A model generated the notes under the pieces. It was given only the letters and a program-made list of their open reading frames with translations, was not told where the DNA came from and searched no databases. A DNA stretch of 64,000 bases from Tetracentron sinense (Eukaryota; Streptophyta; Magnoliopsida; Trochodendrales; Trochodendraceae): NCBI GenBank assembly GCA_015143295.1, contig CM026565.1:33302052-33366051 (forward strand), read 5' to 3'. How positions within the stretch are numbered: the first letter of the stretch is position 1; each line of letters begins with the position of its first letter. The position numbers were made by a program, and so were the translations under genes. This document shows, piece by piece, positions 1-11,608 of this stretch.

Positions 1-139
1 ATATTACACTTACACCCAAACAATCCCCCCCTCCGTTTCTCCATTTATCTCTCTCTCAATGGGTATTTTTTCATTCAAACAAACAGAGTCCTCCTAACCC
101 TACTCTCAGTGAAAAATTAACACTTGTCATTGTTTTCAA

Positions 140-183
140 CCAAAAACCAACACCTTCCTTGCTTTTATGGTGTTGGTTTTTGG
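140..183. repeat. Perfect 15-bp inverted repeat (hairpin)
   Basis: Positions 140-154 and 169-183 are perfect reverse complements (CCAAAAACCAACACC and its complement) around a 14-base loop. It is probably part of a MITE or foldback element; no gene is attached, and a transcript-processing role has no support. Confidence 0.6.
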
Positions 184-289
184 CCGGGAGTAAGGAATGC
201 ATGAGACACTACAAGATATCGAATCATCGCTCACAATTTCTGTGATGGAATCCTGATAGAGCTATTGGTTTCCATGACCAAAAATCTTA

Positions 290-320
290 CTAGCAAGTAC
301 CCCGTGCGATGCACAGCAGC
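290..320 (-). mobile_element. Helitron-type 3' terminus (fragment)
   Basis: Read on the minus strand the segment ends in a short GTGC-ATC-GCAC hairpin, then about ten bases, then CTAG followed by T. This is the 3' signature of plant Helitrons (hairpin, CTRR end, insertion between A and T). It closely resembles the terminus at 6166, so both belong to one family. No matching 5' end was found, so only the terminus is annotated. Confidence 0.5.
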
Positions 321-1011
321 ACAGGTAAATGAAAAACAGTAAAAAGATTAGAAAATGAAGAGAAAATGATCTATTTGCTACTTAACCCGAACTTGGCACA
401 TTGGTCCAATGCCTAAGGAGGTGTGGCTTAAAACTTGGACTTACAGTCTGAGCGATAAAAAAGTTCTTGATCCCACGGTTGGTGGTTATTTGTGGACATC
501 TACCATACCACTCGACAAAAAAAAAAAAGGATAAAAGTTAATAAAAATCAGTCCTTTCAAGGAAGCCAATGATGAGAATTAAAATAGTTCCCACTATCGA
601 GAGTTGGGCTGCCCATTGAAAATTCAACGGTACCAAACATTAAGTGAGACCCACTGACCCACCACTTAATGCATGTGCACCTTGGTGCTAGTGGATTTTC
701 ACTCGGAAGGCCCAGCTAGTGTTTTAATTCATTTTCCATTAAAATAACAGTACAAACATTGTCTCTTGAAGATTTAACTTAAAAAATTACAGCCCTTTAT
801 TTGCAATTGCAAGTGCTAGAACTCCAATTCTCTAATACAAATTAGTGGGGGGGTATTAATTGGACAGGAATTTTTCATTGGGAGGGTGGGCAAATTAATG
901 GATTTGAGGGTGTGGAACTTGGGGGGTTCAGGGCATAGCCCTGGAAAAAAAAAAAATTGGGGGGTAATTTTTTTATTTTGAGATTTTTTTTTCCCAGTAA
1001 AGTCATTGAGG

Positions 1012-1206
1012 ATACCCCTTAACTGTGGTTAAGATTCACCCCACCTATCCTTGGTTTTTAAAAAAATTATCAATTTTTTTCTCAAACCCTAGTTAAAATT
1101 AACTAACTCTTAAGGTTAAAACAAATTAATATTTTTTTCTAAAAACCAAGGATAAGTAGGTGAACCCTAAGAGTGGGTGAATTTTAACCATAGTTAAAGG
1201 GTGTAA
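1012..1206. mobile_element. Foldback / MITE-like element
   Basis: The left arm (about 1013-1075) and right arm (about 1140-1205) are imperfect inverted copies of each other. Both arms contain a TTAACYRTGGTTAA motif and a TATCCTTGGTTTTT-like motif. Length is about 190 bp with no coding capacity, which fits a MITE. A flanking TA is present but the target duplication is uncertain. Confidence 0.5.
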
Positions 1207-3179
1207 GGGATGTCAATAGGGACATGTGGTGACCTAAAGGGCATAACCGGACTTCATTGGAGGGCCCACTATATATATGACGAAAAATTTAGGGGGAAAA
1301 CATTTCCTAGTCAGATTAGAATCTGAACCAGTCAGAAGCCATGTGGATAAAAGATTACAATGATTTAAAAGATTTTATTACCTTAAAATATGTTTTGCTT
1401 AAAGAATAGATCTTGAGTCAATAGTATATCATATGCTCATTTATATTGTTTTTATGGTTTAACACTTTTGAGTGTGATAAGCTTTCAGAAACGTTGAAGT
1501 ATGTCATGTTCGAGAATAGGATCCGAACTCCAAGCATGTTGATCAACTCACTACACCTTTGAGGCCTAAAGTAGTTCGAATGTTTCACAGATGATATGAT
1601 CAAAGTAGCAGATTTTGATCAACTGATATGATAAGCTTTCAGATTCAGATAGAAAACTCAAAAGGAGGCCTACTCCATCAGGATCAAATTTGTCTTTAAT
1701 AAGACTTCAGTAGAATCAGATTACTGAATGTTTTCTAACGTCATTATGATATCTTATTCTTCAAGACAAGTCTTGAATCAATGGTATTGCGAGCTGATGC
1801 TGATCAGAAGCTCGAAGGAGTTATATTCCATTGAGACGAAAAGGCGGTTACCAGTTCAACCTCATCTTTATAGGGATTCAGTGGATTCAAATCACCATGA
1901 ACCTTATTGCCTTATCAGAAGGTAAAAGCACTGATTGCCTTCCTCATGGGAATGGGCATGTGTGTTCTCCCCATCTCCTATTTCAGCAAAGTATAAATTA
2001 CTTCTTGTGCTGACAATCAAGAGGGAATGCTGGGATGTATCTTGCCTTCATTTCCCTATGGGCTATTGAAGGAAAACGAGACCTAGTCTCATGCTCTTGT
2101 ACTTGATGATTGAGGCCTAACGGTGGATATCGCTTCCGCCCTGAGAATAGTGCATTCGTCCAGCACTTATGATTTCTCTAGACAATGTATCCTAAAGGCT
2201 TATGACCCGCCTTTGGTGTACGATGATTTATATATATAATATATATCTGAGGGAAGGATTATGAGATGTGGTTTGGAGGGCTATGAGGAAATTTGTTAAA
2301 ATAGATAAACTCTTTTCTAAATGTAGTTTACTCTTTTAACCTTTGAAGAATGTATCCAAATAATTGTTTGAGTCATGACAGTTTAAAGGATTAAATCTTA
2401 ACTGAAAGTCAGTTATGGTGGTTTAATGGTCTGGCAGTTCTTTCTTGAAAGAACATGTGATATTTAACAAATAGGCTCTCTTTAACGGATGTAGGTTACT
2501 TTTAACAGAATATAAATTAGTTACTAACAGAACGGCTCCACTTAACGGAAAAAACAGTTGTCACATGTCAAAATCAGTTAAACGTCACATCACTGATACT
2601 TTTAATATATAAAAATTATTATTAAATAGAGATTTTCTCTTAGAAATAGAGGAGACCCAAGATGAGATAGGGAGAGATTTTTTGGAGAAGTAAGAGTTAA
2701 GACTTTTCGGAATTTTTTAGAAGAGCAAAACTTGTGAGATAAGTTTCGGTTTTCAAACAATTTTAGGGTTCTTGAGTGTTTTGAAGGAGAAAAGGCTGTC
2801 AGTCTATTGAAATTCTTCACTATTCCATTTTCTCTCCCTCTGATCACTTCATATTTTCTTCTCCTTTCGTCTCTTGTTTTCACCCTTTCAGGAAACCAAA
2901 GAAGGATAGTTAACGAGAGTGTAGCTGAACTCCTTTGGCTTGCAAATACTAGAGGTGGAGCTTAAAGATGATGATCCAGTTACCAAAGGAATGAAGGTCT
3001 ATCCTAGTCAACAAGCTTCCAGCTCCTCAGTTTCAACAAATGTTAAATAAAGAAGATTTGTCAATGCGAATCATGTCTTTGACAATTGCGAGGTAACTCC
3101 GAGCTACTGAAGAAAATTTTGCTATCAAGGGAGGAGCAAGCTTCTTTTGATAGAAAGTTAGAAAGTCAGCAATCTAGTT

Positions 3180-3417
3180 ATTCTCATGGAATACATGTTG
3201 AAAGACAATATTGCATTTATTCTTCAGCCTCTTGATATCTTTCCACCAATACCAAGTTTTTCAAGGGGGATCGATTTTATTATTGATGACATCAATAATA
3301 ATCTTGGAATTACTTTCTACTAATATATTAGGCATATCAATCCAGTCACACCAATTACACCCTTCTGCTATGGCTCTTATTTCAGCTAACGTATTCGTAT
3401 TAATGCCATAGTAGCCA
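3180..3417 (-). pseudogene. LINE-type RNase H domain relic
   Basis: The minus strand reads, in one frame with a stop in the middle, a fragment resembling the plant RVT_3/RNase H-like domain found at the C-terminus of LINE polyproteins and in stand-alone copies. Visible pieces are TLAEIRAIAEGCNW (acidic residue in the AE.RA motif), NILVESNSKIIIDVINN (the VESDS motif with the second acidic residue changed to N) and, after the stop, a WWKDI...FQHVFHEN tail like the usual W..I...F.HV.RE.N ending. It is short and interrupted, so it is a relic and not a gene. Confidence 0.6.
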
Positions 3418-3500
3418 TAGAATGCAAGAATCAAGTCTCCATAGTCAGATTTGGTGAATCTTCAGAAGAAGAAAGAAGAGGAGGAGGTGAGCTTCAATTT

Positions 3501-3663
3501 TTTTTTTATGAGAGATATCATTTACCTACATTAGTAGAGTCAGACGGTCAGAAGTTAGCTTGGGCAGTGGAGCTCTTGCAACTCATACCCGGGTGAGATT
3601 AGATCCCTAGACCTCCTCCATGGAAGGCCACACCCCTACCACTCACGCAAGAGGCGGGGGTGT
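3501..3663 (-). mobile_element. SINE with 16-bp target-site duplication
   Basis: A roughly 163-bp insert is flanked by perfect copies of AGGTGAGCTTCAATTT at 3485-3500 and 3664-3679. On the minus strand it begins with a GTGAGTGGTAGGGG segment like a pol III A box, has a GGTCTAGGGATCTAATC segment resembling a B box, and ends in an A-rich tail (the T run at about 3498-3507 on the plus strand). Long target duplication, A tail and tRNA-like head together indicate a tRNA-derived SINE. Confidence 0.75.
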
Positions 3664-5370
3664 AGGTGAGCTTCAATTTGATAGAGGAGGATTGTGCTCT
3701 TTTTGTTGGATATGTGAATATATGATTATTTCAATTTTGATTTGCTTAGGAACAGGCACTCAAGGAGTTGAGGGCTAAGGCATCCCAAAAGGGGTCACTT
3801 GGAGCTGGAGGTGCAGGGTTCAAGAAAAGCGGAAAGAAATTAGTGTTCCTGACTGAACTAGTCATATTTCTAAATCATTTCAAGTTTCACATGTAAACCG
3901 AAGAAAACTTATATGAATATTAGTGCTCTTCACACTCTGAAAGTTGAATCTATTATGTTTACTTGTTTCCCAATTCTCACAGGTAGGATTCTTACCCGGC
4001 CTCGTAAGCCCAGGTCTGCGTCTGCTGTGTATCCCATAATCAGACTTATCAATTGGGCAGTGCTTTAAAGTAGAACAAGAACTATTAGAAATAGGGATTT
4101 GCTATGCTATCTGCAGGACTGCACTAGCGATCCTAGGGTTAAGCACATGCCTTAAAATAAGCCACATAATTTTTAAACCCTGGGGTTGCAAGACTGGTCC
4201 AAGTAGCTTTATTCTTAGAACCATGTGTATATTACTATTATGCAGTCTGAAAATAATTTTGGTGCTGGCCATGTCGATACCGATACCGATACCTCAGATC
4301 TCTTTTTTTTTTTCCGGCCAATACGTCGAATTCGCTGGGAATTTGATTTTGGCGTGCCCCGGATGATTTAAGAAATTCAGTGTGGGTTCTGTTTGGCTCT
4401 AGTAAGTTCAAACATTAAGGCTGAAAGCTGTACCCTCTCTTTGATACATGATATCTATTCTAAGAGAACTTTTCTGATGGCCAAATTATTGTTAACATGC
4501 CAGAGATTCTACCCTGCATATTTAACATGATACAGTAATCTTTTCCCAGGAAGAAAAGAACCAATGCAAGCAAAGACAAACTCAGGGAAATGCAAATTGG
4601 AACTGGAATTTGAAAAAAACTAAGAGGCAACTAGTGCCAACTTTTTACAACAATTCCAGGAGCACAAGAAGTTGAAAATGAGAAGACATGTAAAGTAAAA
4701 GGGGGCAAATGCTGGAGCTATTGTCCAAATATTTTGAGTTCAGCCAGAAAATGCACTCAGTTCCTCGATATTTCTCTAAGAAAAATACTGGTAGTTCATT
4801 TTGTTTTTTTAGGGTTTTTGCAAACTTTTGGATTTGATCCTGATGTCTTTAACCGAAGAATTACAGACTACTCACAATGTCCAAAATACTGGAAACTACC
4901 ATTAACTAAGAAAATTACAAAGGAGAACGCCAAAGTTCCCAAGGAAGCTCAAGCTCATGATTTGCTTACGAGCTCTCTATGACATTAAGATTATCTTGAA
5001 TGCCAGACAAGAAACCAAAAACAGTCCCGGGGGGGGGGGGGAAGCAACATAACATTCACAAAACCATTCCCTTCAGATATTGTTCATTGATATCATTGAA
5101 TGGAACCGTTTCTTATATTATTCGCTGAAAGTCTGACAAAACAGTGGCTGCCCCGCAAAGCCAACAAGAAAAAATGCCACCAGCTTGGTTGCCTGTTCTC
5201 TGAAAAATCCAAAGTTGGTGAACACTACTGCCAATGGCAACGGCACCACCTGGATTGGCATTATCACATGGCATCCGGCCACATGCTATCCTTGACGACA
5301 TGCAAGTGGTGACATATCGACAGATTGGTTGTGAAGAAGATTTCAGAGGTTCAAGACCCTCTTCCACCTA

Positions 5371-8300
5371 CTACTGACTTTCTGGCTTATCTGGTTCTTC
5401 CTTTTCAGGATCATCCTCCTCTTCTTCATTCTTTTCTTCCTCTTCCTCGTCTTCTTCAGGAGGATCCGCTGGCAATGGGGGTGGCAATGGTGTTTTCATT
5501 GGGCTAAACTGGGGGAATATATCTGGTCTCCTCCCAGGCTTGGGCCTTTCCCACTCCTGCAATGCAAAATAAACTTGTTCTTATCAAATTACTTCAGAAA
5601 GTAAACATTACGATACATAAGCAAAATATTTGAGCCATTACCAGCTACATTATTACTCTATCTAGCTCAAGCTTTTATGGGGCCTAAATTCACTCCCAAA
5701 ATTTACAGGGTATTACGAATCTTATGTTCTATAAAGCTCACCAATCCGTCCAGTCATCTGATTTTAGAGGAAAGCTTGAACCTTAGTGTTCAGGTCTTCT
5801 CCATCAATAGGTGGAGGACTATTTTTATTCAAGGCAACTATCGCCCAATGTATATGTTCTTCTCCAATGCGTGAAGTGTGGTGGATCGTATAGCATAACT
5901 CGGAGATACTTCCTTTGTCATCAGAAGTAAGACGGCTCTGAGGATAGGGGTGGGTATCGAGCCAAGCCAAGCTTTTATTGAGCATAACTCAGAGATACTT
6001 CCTTTACCAATAAATGAGCTTTGATGAGCTCAATTAAATAGGATTAATCTTAAAGAAAACTTATAATATATGATTAATTTTAAAAAATAACCCTTTAATT
6101 GAAGTATTTAGATGGTATATTTACATATATTATTAATTTTTTATATTTTAATATATATATATATACTAGCAGATACCCCATGCGATGCACGGGTGTGAAT
6201 AAAAATATTGTTCAAAAAATAATTAAGAAAAAAAGAATATATTAGAACAACCAAAACCAATATGAAAAAATCTATTCATAAGACAAACATTATGTAATTG
6301 TCAAGACTTAATCAGAAAAATGAATAGATATAATCATAACCTCCAAACTAATGAAATAGGTATCCATTACCACCCCCACCCCGTTCCTTTTGTCCAACCC
6401 CCTACCTGTTTATATTGAGGTTATTACTTCTGACAAGTTTTTTTTTTTTTTTGTTAACACTCAAATAAGACACACACCCAAGCACAGAGGCCAGGCCACA
6501 AGCGATGGCGTTAGATGCCATCTTTTGATATTTTTCATTTTAATATTTTATTTATGTTGAAAAAATCGGCAAGTAGTAGTTGTGGATCTATGTAATGTTT
6601 CTAAATGCTAAGAATGACCTTTCGTGAGGGCAACAAAAGCTTTCCTCTGTCAAGGGTTCCATCTTTGTCGTCTCCTAATTCTCTTCTTCTTCCTTTGCAA
6701 AGCTCGGTATGACGCGGTAAATTAAGGCTCAGTTGCCATCTAGAATAGTTTCTTGATTGCACCTGCCTAATGTTTGACTCTCTCAGCAAAATATAGTTCC
6801 ATAGAAATTGCAGGTATTCATTTTAAACTCTTCAAGTCATCCCTTTCTCTCGTTTGGCCAACACTATCCGATTCCTCTTCTTTTCTTTTCTTTTTGTGTA
6901 TAGTGTACGCGATTCATGAGGATGAAGAGAAGCAAAATTAAAGAAGAAAAGGGAAAGAAAAAAGAGAGATAGAGAGATTATATGGGTTTTCCTACTCACA
7001 GAGAGAAAACTCTCTTGCTCTCTTGTGGTCTCGCCTTTCTCACCTTGGCTCTTCGTCATTGCTTGACTTTTTTTATCATTGAACTAACGCCATTGCTAAC
7101 CTGAATTTTCAACTTTGTGCTATCACCTCCAACCAAAAGAAAGCAATGAGATGTAAAAGACAGAAAGCGATGCTTAAATTTCACATTCTGTACAATTTTT
7201 CCTGGGAAGAGGAATGCAGAACAGAGATGATTTTTTTTGGGTAGATGAATGAGGGGGGAGAGGTGGGTTTTTTGAGAAGACAAAATAGTCTTGTTTATTG
7301 GGAAGGCAAAGAGACGGTGGCCACTTTTTCAATGTAGATTGAGAGACGTGAGAGAGAGATTCAATGAAGATTGAGAGACATGAGAAGAAAGACAACAGGT
7401 GACGTGGCTCATAAAAGAAAAAAAAAAGTAGATTTAATAGTTGAGGAGACGAACCAGTGAGATAGACTGAGAAAATGGCTCGGGAGATCAGCCGGTGAGG
7501 TAGAATGGAGAGAGAGAAAGTCATTAATGCATTACACTTGGAAAATTGGCCTCTAGGAGACGAACCGATGAAAGAGAGGAGTGGGGTTGTCTTCATTGGA
7601 GAGAGAATGTGTGATTAATGATATTGGTAACAGAGAATTAAATGAAATGGAAGAGAGTGACAGCAACTTTCTTGAAAAGAGGAAGAGAGAAAGCCTTGAG
7701 GGAGAGATGAAATGGTTCTTTGAAAAATCTTTAATATGTGATAAATGTGGGATGACGTGGCATACAAAAGAGAAAATAGAGCTCAAAGAGGGATGCCACA
7801 TAGGCATCCTATTTCTTTAGTATAGAGTATAGATAGATAGAAGTATAGATATAGATATATTTTGTGTTTTTAATATTTAATATATATTATCCTTTTTTAT
7901 ATTTTCAATATATATATATAAACGAGTCAAGCTTTTAGCAAGCCGAGTACAAAGGTGTTCAAAAAGGTGTTCAAGCTTGTTTGCTAAGCCAGCCGAGCCG
8001 AGCTCAGACAGCTCGTGCCCACCCCCATCAGAGAAGTTTGTTTCCCAAGGAGTTTTGTTTTTAGGACTGACAATTGGCAGTATTATCTAGTAATTGTGGT
8101 ACAATGTCCTATTAAAGAATTAGAGGTTACCAGACGGGAGTTTTGGTTGATTAATTTGATGCCTAGGTAACCAGGGTTTGAACAAACCATGAGTAAGTGG
8201 AGGTTCTCCAGGGAAGAGAATTAAGGTTTAATGTGGCTAAAATAGCTCTACAATTTGTTGTGGTGTGGTGAGTTTTAACATGCATTTACGTAATAACATA

Positions 8301-11300
8301 AGTAAATAAACGTTGATAATTTTAGCAATAAAGAGGGTACCAACAAACAGATAGAGAGAAAGTTACTTCACTCTTGTTTGAGATGTGAAAGATTCCAAAG
8401 TGATCGGAATATAGGCATTTTAGAGTTGACTCCTTTAAAATGTGATCCTTCTATCAGTTCAATGAGGGTCAGATTGAATTATTGAAATGGTGCTCCTGAT
8501 AGTATGTGCACCATGACTGTTCCTGCCCTACCAAGGGCAATTTATGTTTTACTAGGAAGTTGAATTGAATAATATTCTTCCTACAACAATTTTCACCATT
8601 GAGCTAGGAAGCACGGATACGGGATACTGGTACGATACAATACAGGTACAGCGATACGGCAGAACCTAAAAAAACAGGATACGGGTACGGCCAGGATACA
8701 TCTGTATTTTTTAAAAAATAATAATAATACTATATTTTGTATTATAATTACAAAATAACCATTGGGTACGATTTATTTTTTTTTGTTTCAGCCAAATGGA
8801 ACCCTAAAGGATTTAACAAAAACAAATCCAAAAGGTAAAAGGGCAATCGGTAAAATCGCCTGAATGGAACCATGTCGTATCCCAATCGTATCTCTGCCGT
8901 ATCCTAAATAAATAAAATGTTTTAAATTAATCGGATACTTCTAAGCCGTATCAGATACGTATCCCACCGTATCGGAGGCATATCCGTATCCGATACGTAT
9001 CGGATACGGGTACAACGACCTATTCAAAGTATCCGTGCTTCCCAGCCATTGAGGCTTATCATCTTCTAGTAGATGGATTGTTATTAAGCAGGAGAAATGG
9101 TACATCTCCCAAACTGTTGCTTTTGAACATAATGTGTAGAAATCTTGGCTGATGACAACTTCTTGCTGCAAGAAGTTGGGCTTGCTCCCTTTGGCCATTT
9201 CTCTTAACCAATGCTTATGTGGAAGATTGCACTACAATTACTTTATGGCAAAATAATGAGGATTTGGATATCATGAAAGAGAGTTAAAGAGCTGGGCTTT
9301 GAGTAACAAGACAAAGCTCTCTATGAAGATGATTTCCACGGGTGCTGGAGAGGCACCATTAGTAGCTGGAGGTTCAAGATAGGAGTTTTCAATTGTAAAC
9401 CTCCTCCAATTAGGCCTCTTTCAGAGAATAGTTACCAAGTACGGATACGAACATAATATGGCAATGATCCGTTCGGGAAGTACGGGTGTTATACAAAAAA
9501 AAGTATGGGAAATTTAAAAATAATTAATATTTTTAAATAAATAAAAATCATAATATTAACTAATGACAATTATTTAATACGGAATATGTGTTTAACACGA
9601 TAAAAGAACAACAAAAATACGCGTTTAATACAAAATTCGCACACTAAACGCATATAATACGTAACACAGAAAAAGTACGGTGTTTTAAACGGCAATCCCT
9701 CCCCCCAAAAGAAAGTATTATACGGGTATAATACGGGAATTTGGTAACTATGTTTCAGAGTTTAACATAAGTTCCTCAAGTAATCTGATTTGGAAACTAT
9801 GACATTTATTTATTTATTTTGGGTGGGGGATATTATAGGGTTGACGATTATTTTTTAACTAGGCCTGACCAATCCACTAGAGCCACTGAAGTGGAACTAT
9901 ATATTTTTGCATTATGAAGTATCTGAATGTCTTCGTTATGGAAGCTCATTCAATTTGATTCACGACAAGTTCACACAAGGATGCTCATCTAGCAAAATAG
10001 TAGGACTTCCGAGCTTAAAGATCATGTTTCCCTGACTTATTTTAATGTAATGTAGGTTTTTATTAATTACTCCTATGGTGGATTCAAGAGTACACTAGTC
10101 AGGTGCTTTCAACCAGACAAAATGCAAGGATTTCCAAACCTAAAGGCCATAAGATCATTTTTTTCCTGATCTATTCTAATGTATTTTGAGATTTTCTCCC
10201 CCTTTTTCTCGTAGGGTTCAAGAGTAAAGCAGTTGGTGATTGAACGAGACCCTTTTTGAGCCTAGACCAGTGGTTTGATATCCACGCATTGTATACAAAT
10301 TTCAGTCCCTGCTATTTGTAATTCAATCTCCACTTATAGTTCCATTGTGGTTATTGACATCCTAATATAATCTGAAAGCTAAATCAAGGGCTAAACAGTT
10401 ATCTTGACCGTCGATCGAACATAATATAATTACAACCCTATTCCCCTGATAATGACTAAACTCCACTGAATCATTATATCCAGTCTCCCAACTCTTTTCT
10501 GAGTCCCAAAACTATGAATCTTATAAAAAAAAATCACCTAGAGATAGCTCTTGTACTTTCTTGAACATAAAAAGATTCGGTATTTCGAAGTTGACTGTTA
10601 TTTTCGCCACAAGATTGAAAGATACAAAACTTCTTCCGTCCAATGATTTGATTCAACCAGAAACAATTGGTAATTTACCTAACCAACTAGATAATAGGTT
10701 CTCCTAAATGAAGAAACTACAAACTATAGTTGTTTGATTTGGTAAGTTCAGTTGAAGTTGACTGTCATGTTTTTGCTACAAGATTAATTAGATACAAGAC
10801 TTCTCTTCTGTCTTACCAACTAGATATAAGACTTTCTCAATGAAGAAACCTCAAACCAAAGTTGCGTGATTCATGTCAGTTCAGACAAAAATTAATAGAA
10901 ATTCTGTAAACCCCAACTCGAAAGCCCCGTCGTATTAACAGGAAAACCATTCCCATTCCCAAGACTCTCCATATTCAAATCCCATATAAATTATAGATAT
11001 AGGATTCATCTCACACACATAAACTAATGAGCCTCAGCTATCAAACGCCAGTATAGTTGCAGAAATGAACATGGGGCAAGCATTCAACCCTCAAACAATC
11101 TGTAAACTGAGAAAGTCCCCAGAGAGAGAGAACTTACGATTGGGAAATCGAGAGGGGAACGGCGAGTCATCTTCTCTTCTTCGGGAGCCATACAAACCAC
11201 TTGCCTCCTCCGATGACGAACCATTACAGTCCACCGGAGAATGATAGAGGGCGAAAGAGTGAGAGAGCATCGACCAACGGTGTGCCGGAGATTTCTCGCC

Positions 11301-11359
11301 GGAGCCGTCGCCGTCGCCGCCGCTACTGGAACAGAGCCAGAGGCCACTATTACGACCAT
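5371..11359 (-). CDS. Small, probably plastid-targeted protein with acidic C-terminal tail (2 exons)
   Basis: Coding exons are 11138-11359 and 5371-5556, giving a 135-residue protein. The donor (GTAAGT after residue 74) and acceptor (TTGCAG) are canonical and join in phase 0. Residues 1-45 are rich in A, S, T and R with no acidic residues, like a chloroplast transit peptide. The core around the junction reads SPLDFPI-EWERPKPGRRPD, followed by a proline-rich stretch (FSPMKTPLPPPLPADPP) and a Glu/Asp/Lys-rich tail. I believe this core is conserved among plant proteins of unknown function, but I cannot name the family with certainty. The ATG at 11357-11359 is the first in frame after a plausible leader. 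A TATA-like box lies about 100 bp upstream. The single intron is 5.6 kb and full of transposons. Targeting is inferred from composition only. Confidence 0.75.
5943..8030. mobile_element. Older TIR element carrying the nested Helitron
   Basis: The left end (GATAGGGGTGGGTATCGAGC, from about 5943) and the reverse complement of the right end (GATGGGGGTGGGCACGAGC, ending about 8030) match as terminal inverted repeats. Inside the termini are GAGCCAAGCC / GCCGAGCCGAGC sub-repeats. The interior is interrupted by the Helitron at 6166-7833. A roughly 23-bp motif (CATAACTC.GAGATACTTCC) occurs at about 5896 and 5983, straddling the left end. The target duplication is unclear, so superfamily is not assigned. 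Confidence 0.45.
6166..7833 (-). mobile_element. Non-autonomous Helitron
   Basis: On the minus strand the 3' end is a CCCGTGC-ATC-GCATGGG hairpin, then a short spacer, then CTAG directly followed by T, the Helitron 3' hallmark. The 5' end is best placed at 7833, where the minus strand reads TCTATACTCTATACTAAAG preceded by A, consistent with TC...CTAG inserted between A and T. The 5' position may shift by some 20 bp because the flank is TATC-rich. The 1.67-kb interior has no Rep/helicase coding, so the copy is non-autonomous. It lies in the intron of the acidic-tail gene. Confidence 0.65.
8604..9045. mobile_element. hAT-type MITE with 8-bp target duplication
   Basis: The termini CTAGGAAGCACGGATAC and CTGGGAAGCACGGATAC (right end reverse-complemented) are 17-bp inverted repeats with one mismatch. 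They are flanked by perfect 8-bp direct repeats CCATTGAG at 8596-8603 and 9046-9053. The 442-bp interior is dense in GATACG/CGTATC words and has no credible coding. An 8-bp duplication indicates the hAT superfamily. Confidence 0.8.
9427..9752. mobile_element. hAT-type MITE with 8-bp target duplication
   Basis: The termini (A)ATAGTTACCAA and (C)ATAGTTACCAA are inverted repeats. Perfect 8-bp direct repeats TTTCAGAG occupy 9419-9426 and 9753-9760. The interior (326 bp) is AT-rich with several ATACGGG words and no coding capacity. It sits about 380 bp from the previous MITE in the same intron. Confidence 0.78.
9997..10880. repeat. Two diverged tandem duplications in intron
   Basis: About 9997-10110 and 10125-10235 are diverged copies sharing TTCAAGAGTA and CTAATGTA-type words. 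About 10577-10740 and 10754-10880 are a second pair sharing GAAGTTGACTGT, a GATACAARACTTCT block and a CCAACTAGATA block (period about 177 bp). Both pairs lie in the intron of the acidic-tail gene; no function is visible. Confidence 0.5.
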
Positions 11360-11461
11360 AATTTCTTCTTTTCCAACCAAATCTTGCTAACCACACACGA
11401 GTAGTACTAGGTACCAAAAACCAACCACCTCTCTAGATTCTCCCAAATCTCTTCTCCTCTA

Positions 11462-11468
11462 TTATATA
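11462..11468 (-). promoter_or_regulatory. TATA-like box of the acidic-tail gene
   Basis: The minus strand reads GGGATATATAATAGAGG here, about 100 bp upstream of the ATG at 11359. Position and sequence suit a TATA box with transcription starting around 11430-11440. This is inferred from motif and spacing only. Confidence 0.4.
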
Positions 11469-11608
11469 TCCCAAGCTCAGGTGGTTTCTTTACAGTGCTT
11501 CGCGGCTCTATGTGATGGAGCCAATTCTAATCATCGGATGGGCTTTGCATGCGAAGGTTTGGACTTTGGACGCTCTAGATTATGAGTCATGAGTGTGTGA
11601 TTTTATGA

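Larger units (their letters stand above)
1..5100. other. Gene-free, repeat-derived stretch upstream of the small acidic-tail gene
   Basis: No coding region with plant-like exon structure was found here. The stretch is AT-rich with many homopolymer runs. It contains a Helitron-type terminus near 290, a foldback repeat at about 1012-1206, a LINE RNase H relic at 3180-3417 and a SINE at 3501-3663, each listed separately. The blocks 1300-2900 and 3700-5100 show nothing I can identify. The 3' untranslated region of the minus-strand gene ending at 5371 presumably reaches into the last few hundred bases; no clear polyadenylation signal was pinned down. Confidence 0.5.

Noticed and set aside
140..183. 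Possible microRNA precursor
   Set aside because: The perfect stem is only 15 bp with no extended arms; a plant miRNA foldback needs a longer near-perfect stem.
7174..7596. 140-codon open frame on the minus strand
   Set aside because: Ser/Pro/Phe-rich low-complexity product from a GA/CT-rich part of the Helitron; no domain, no splice context, and overlapped by other open frames.
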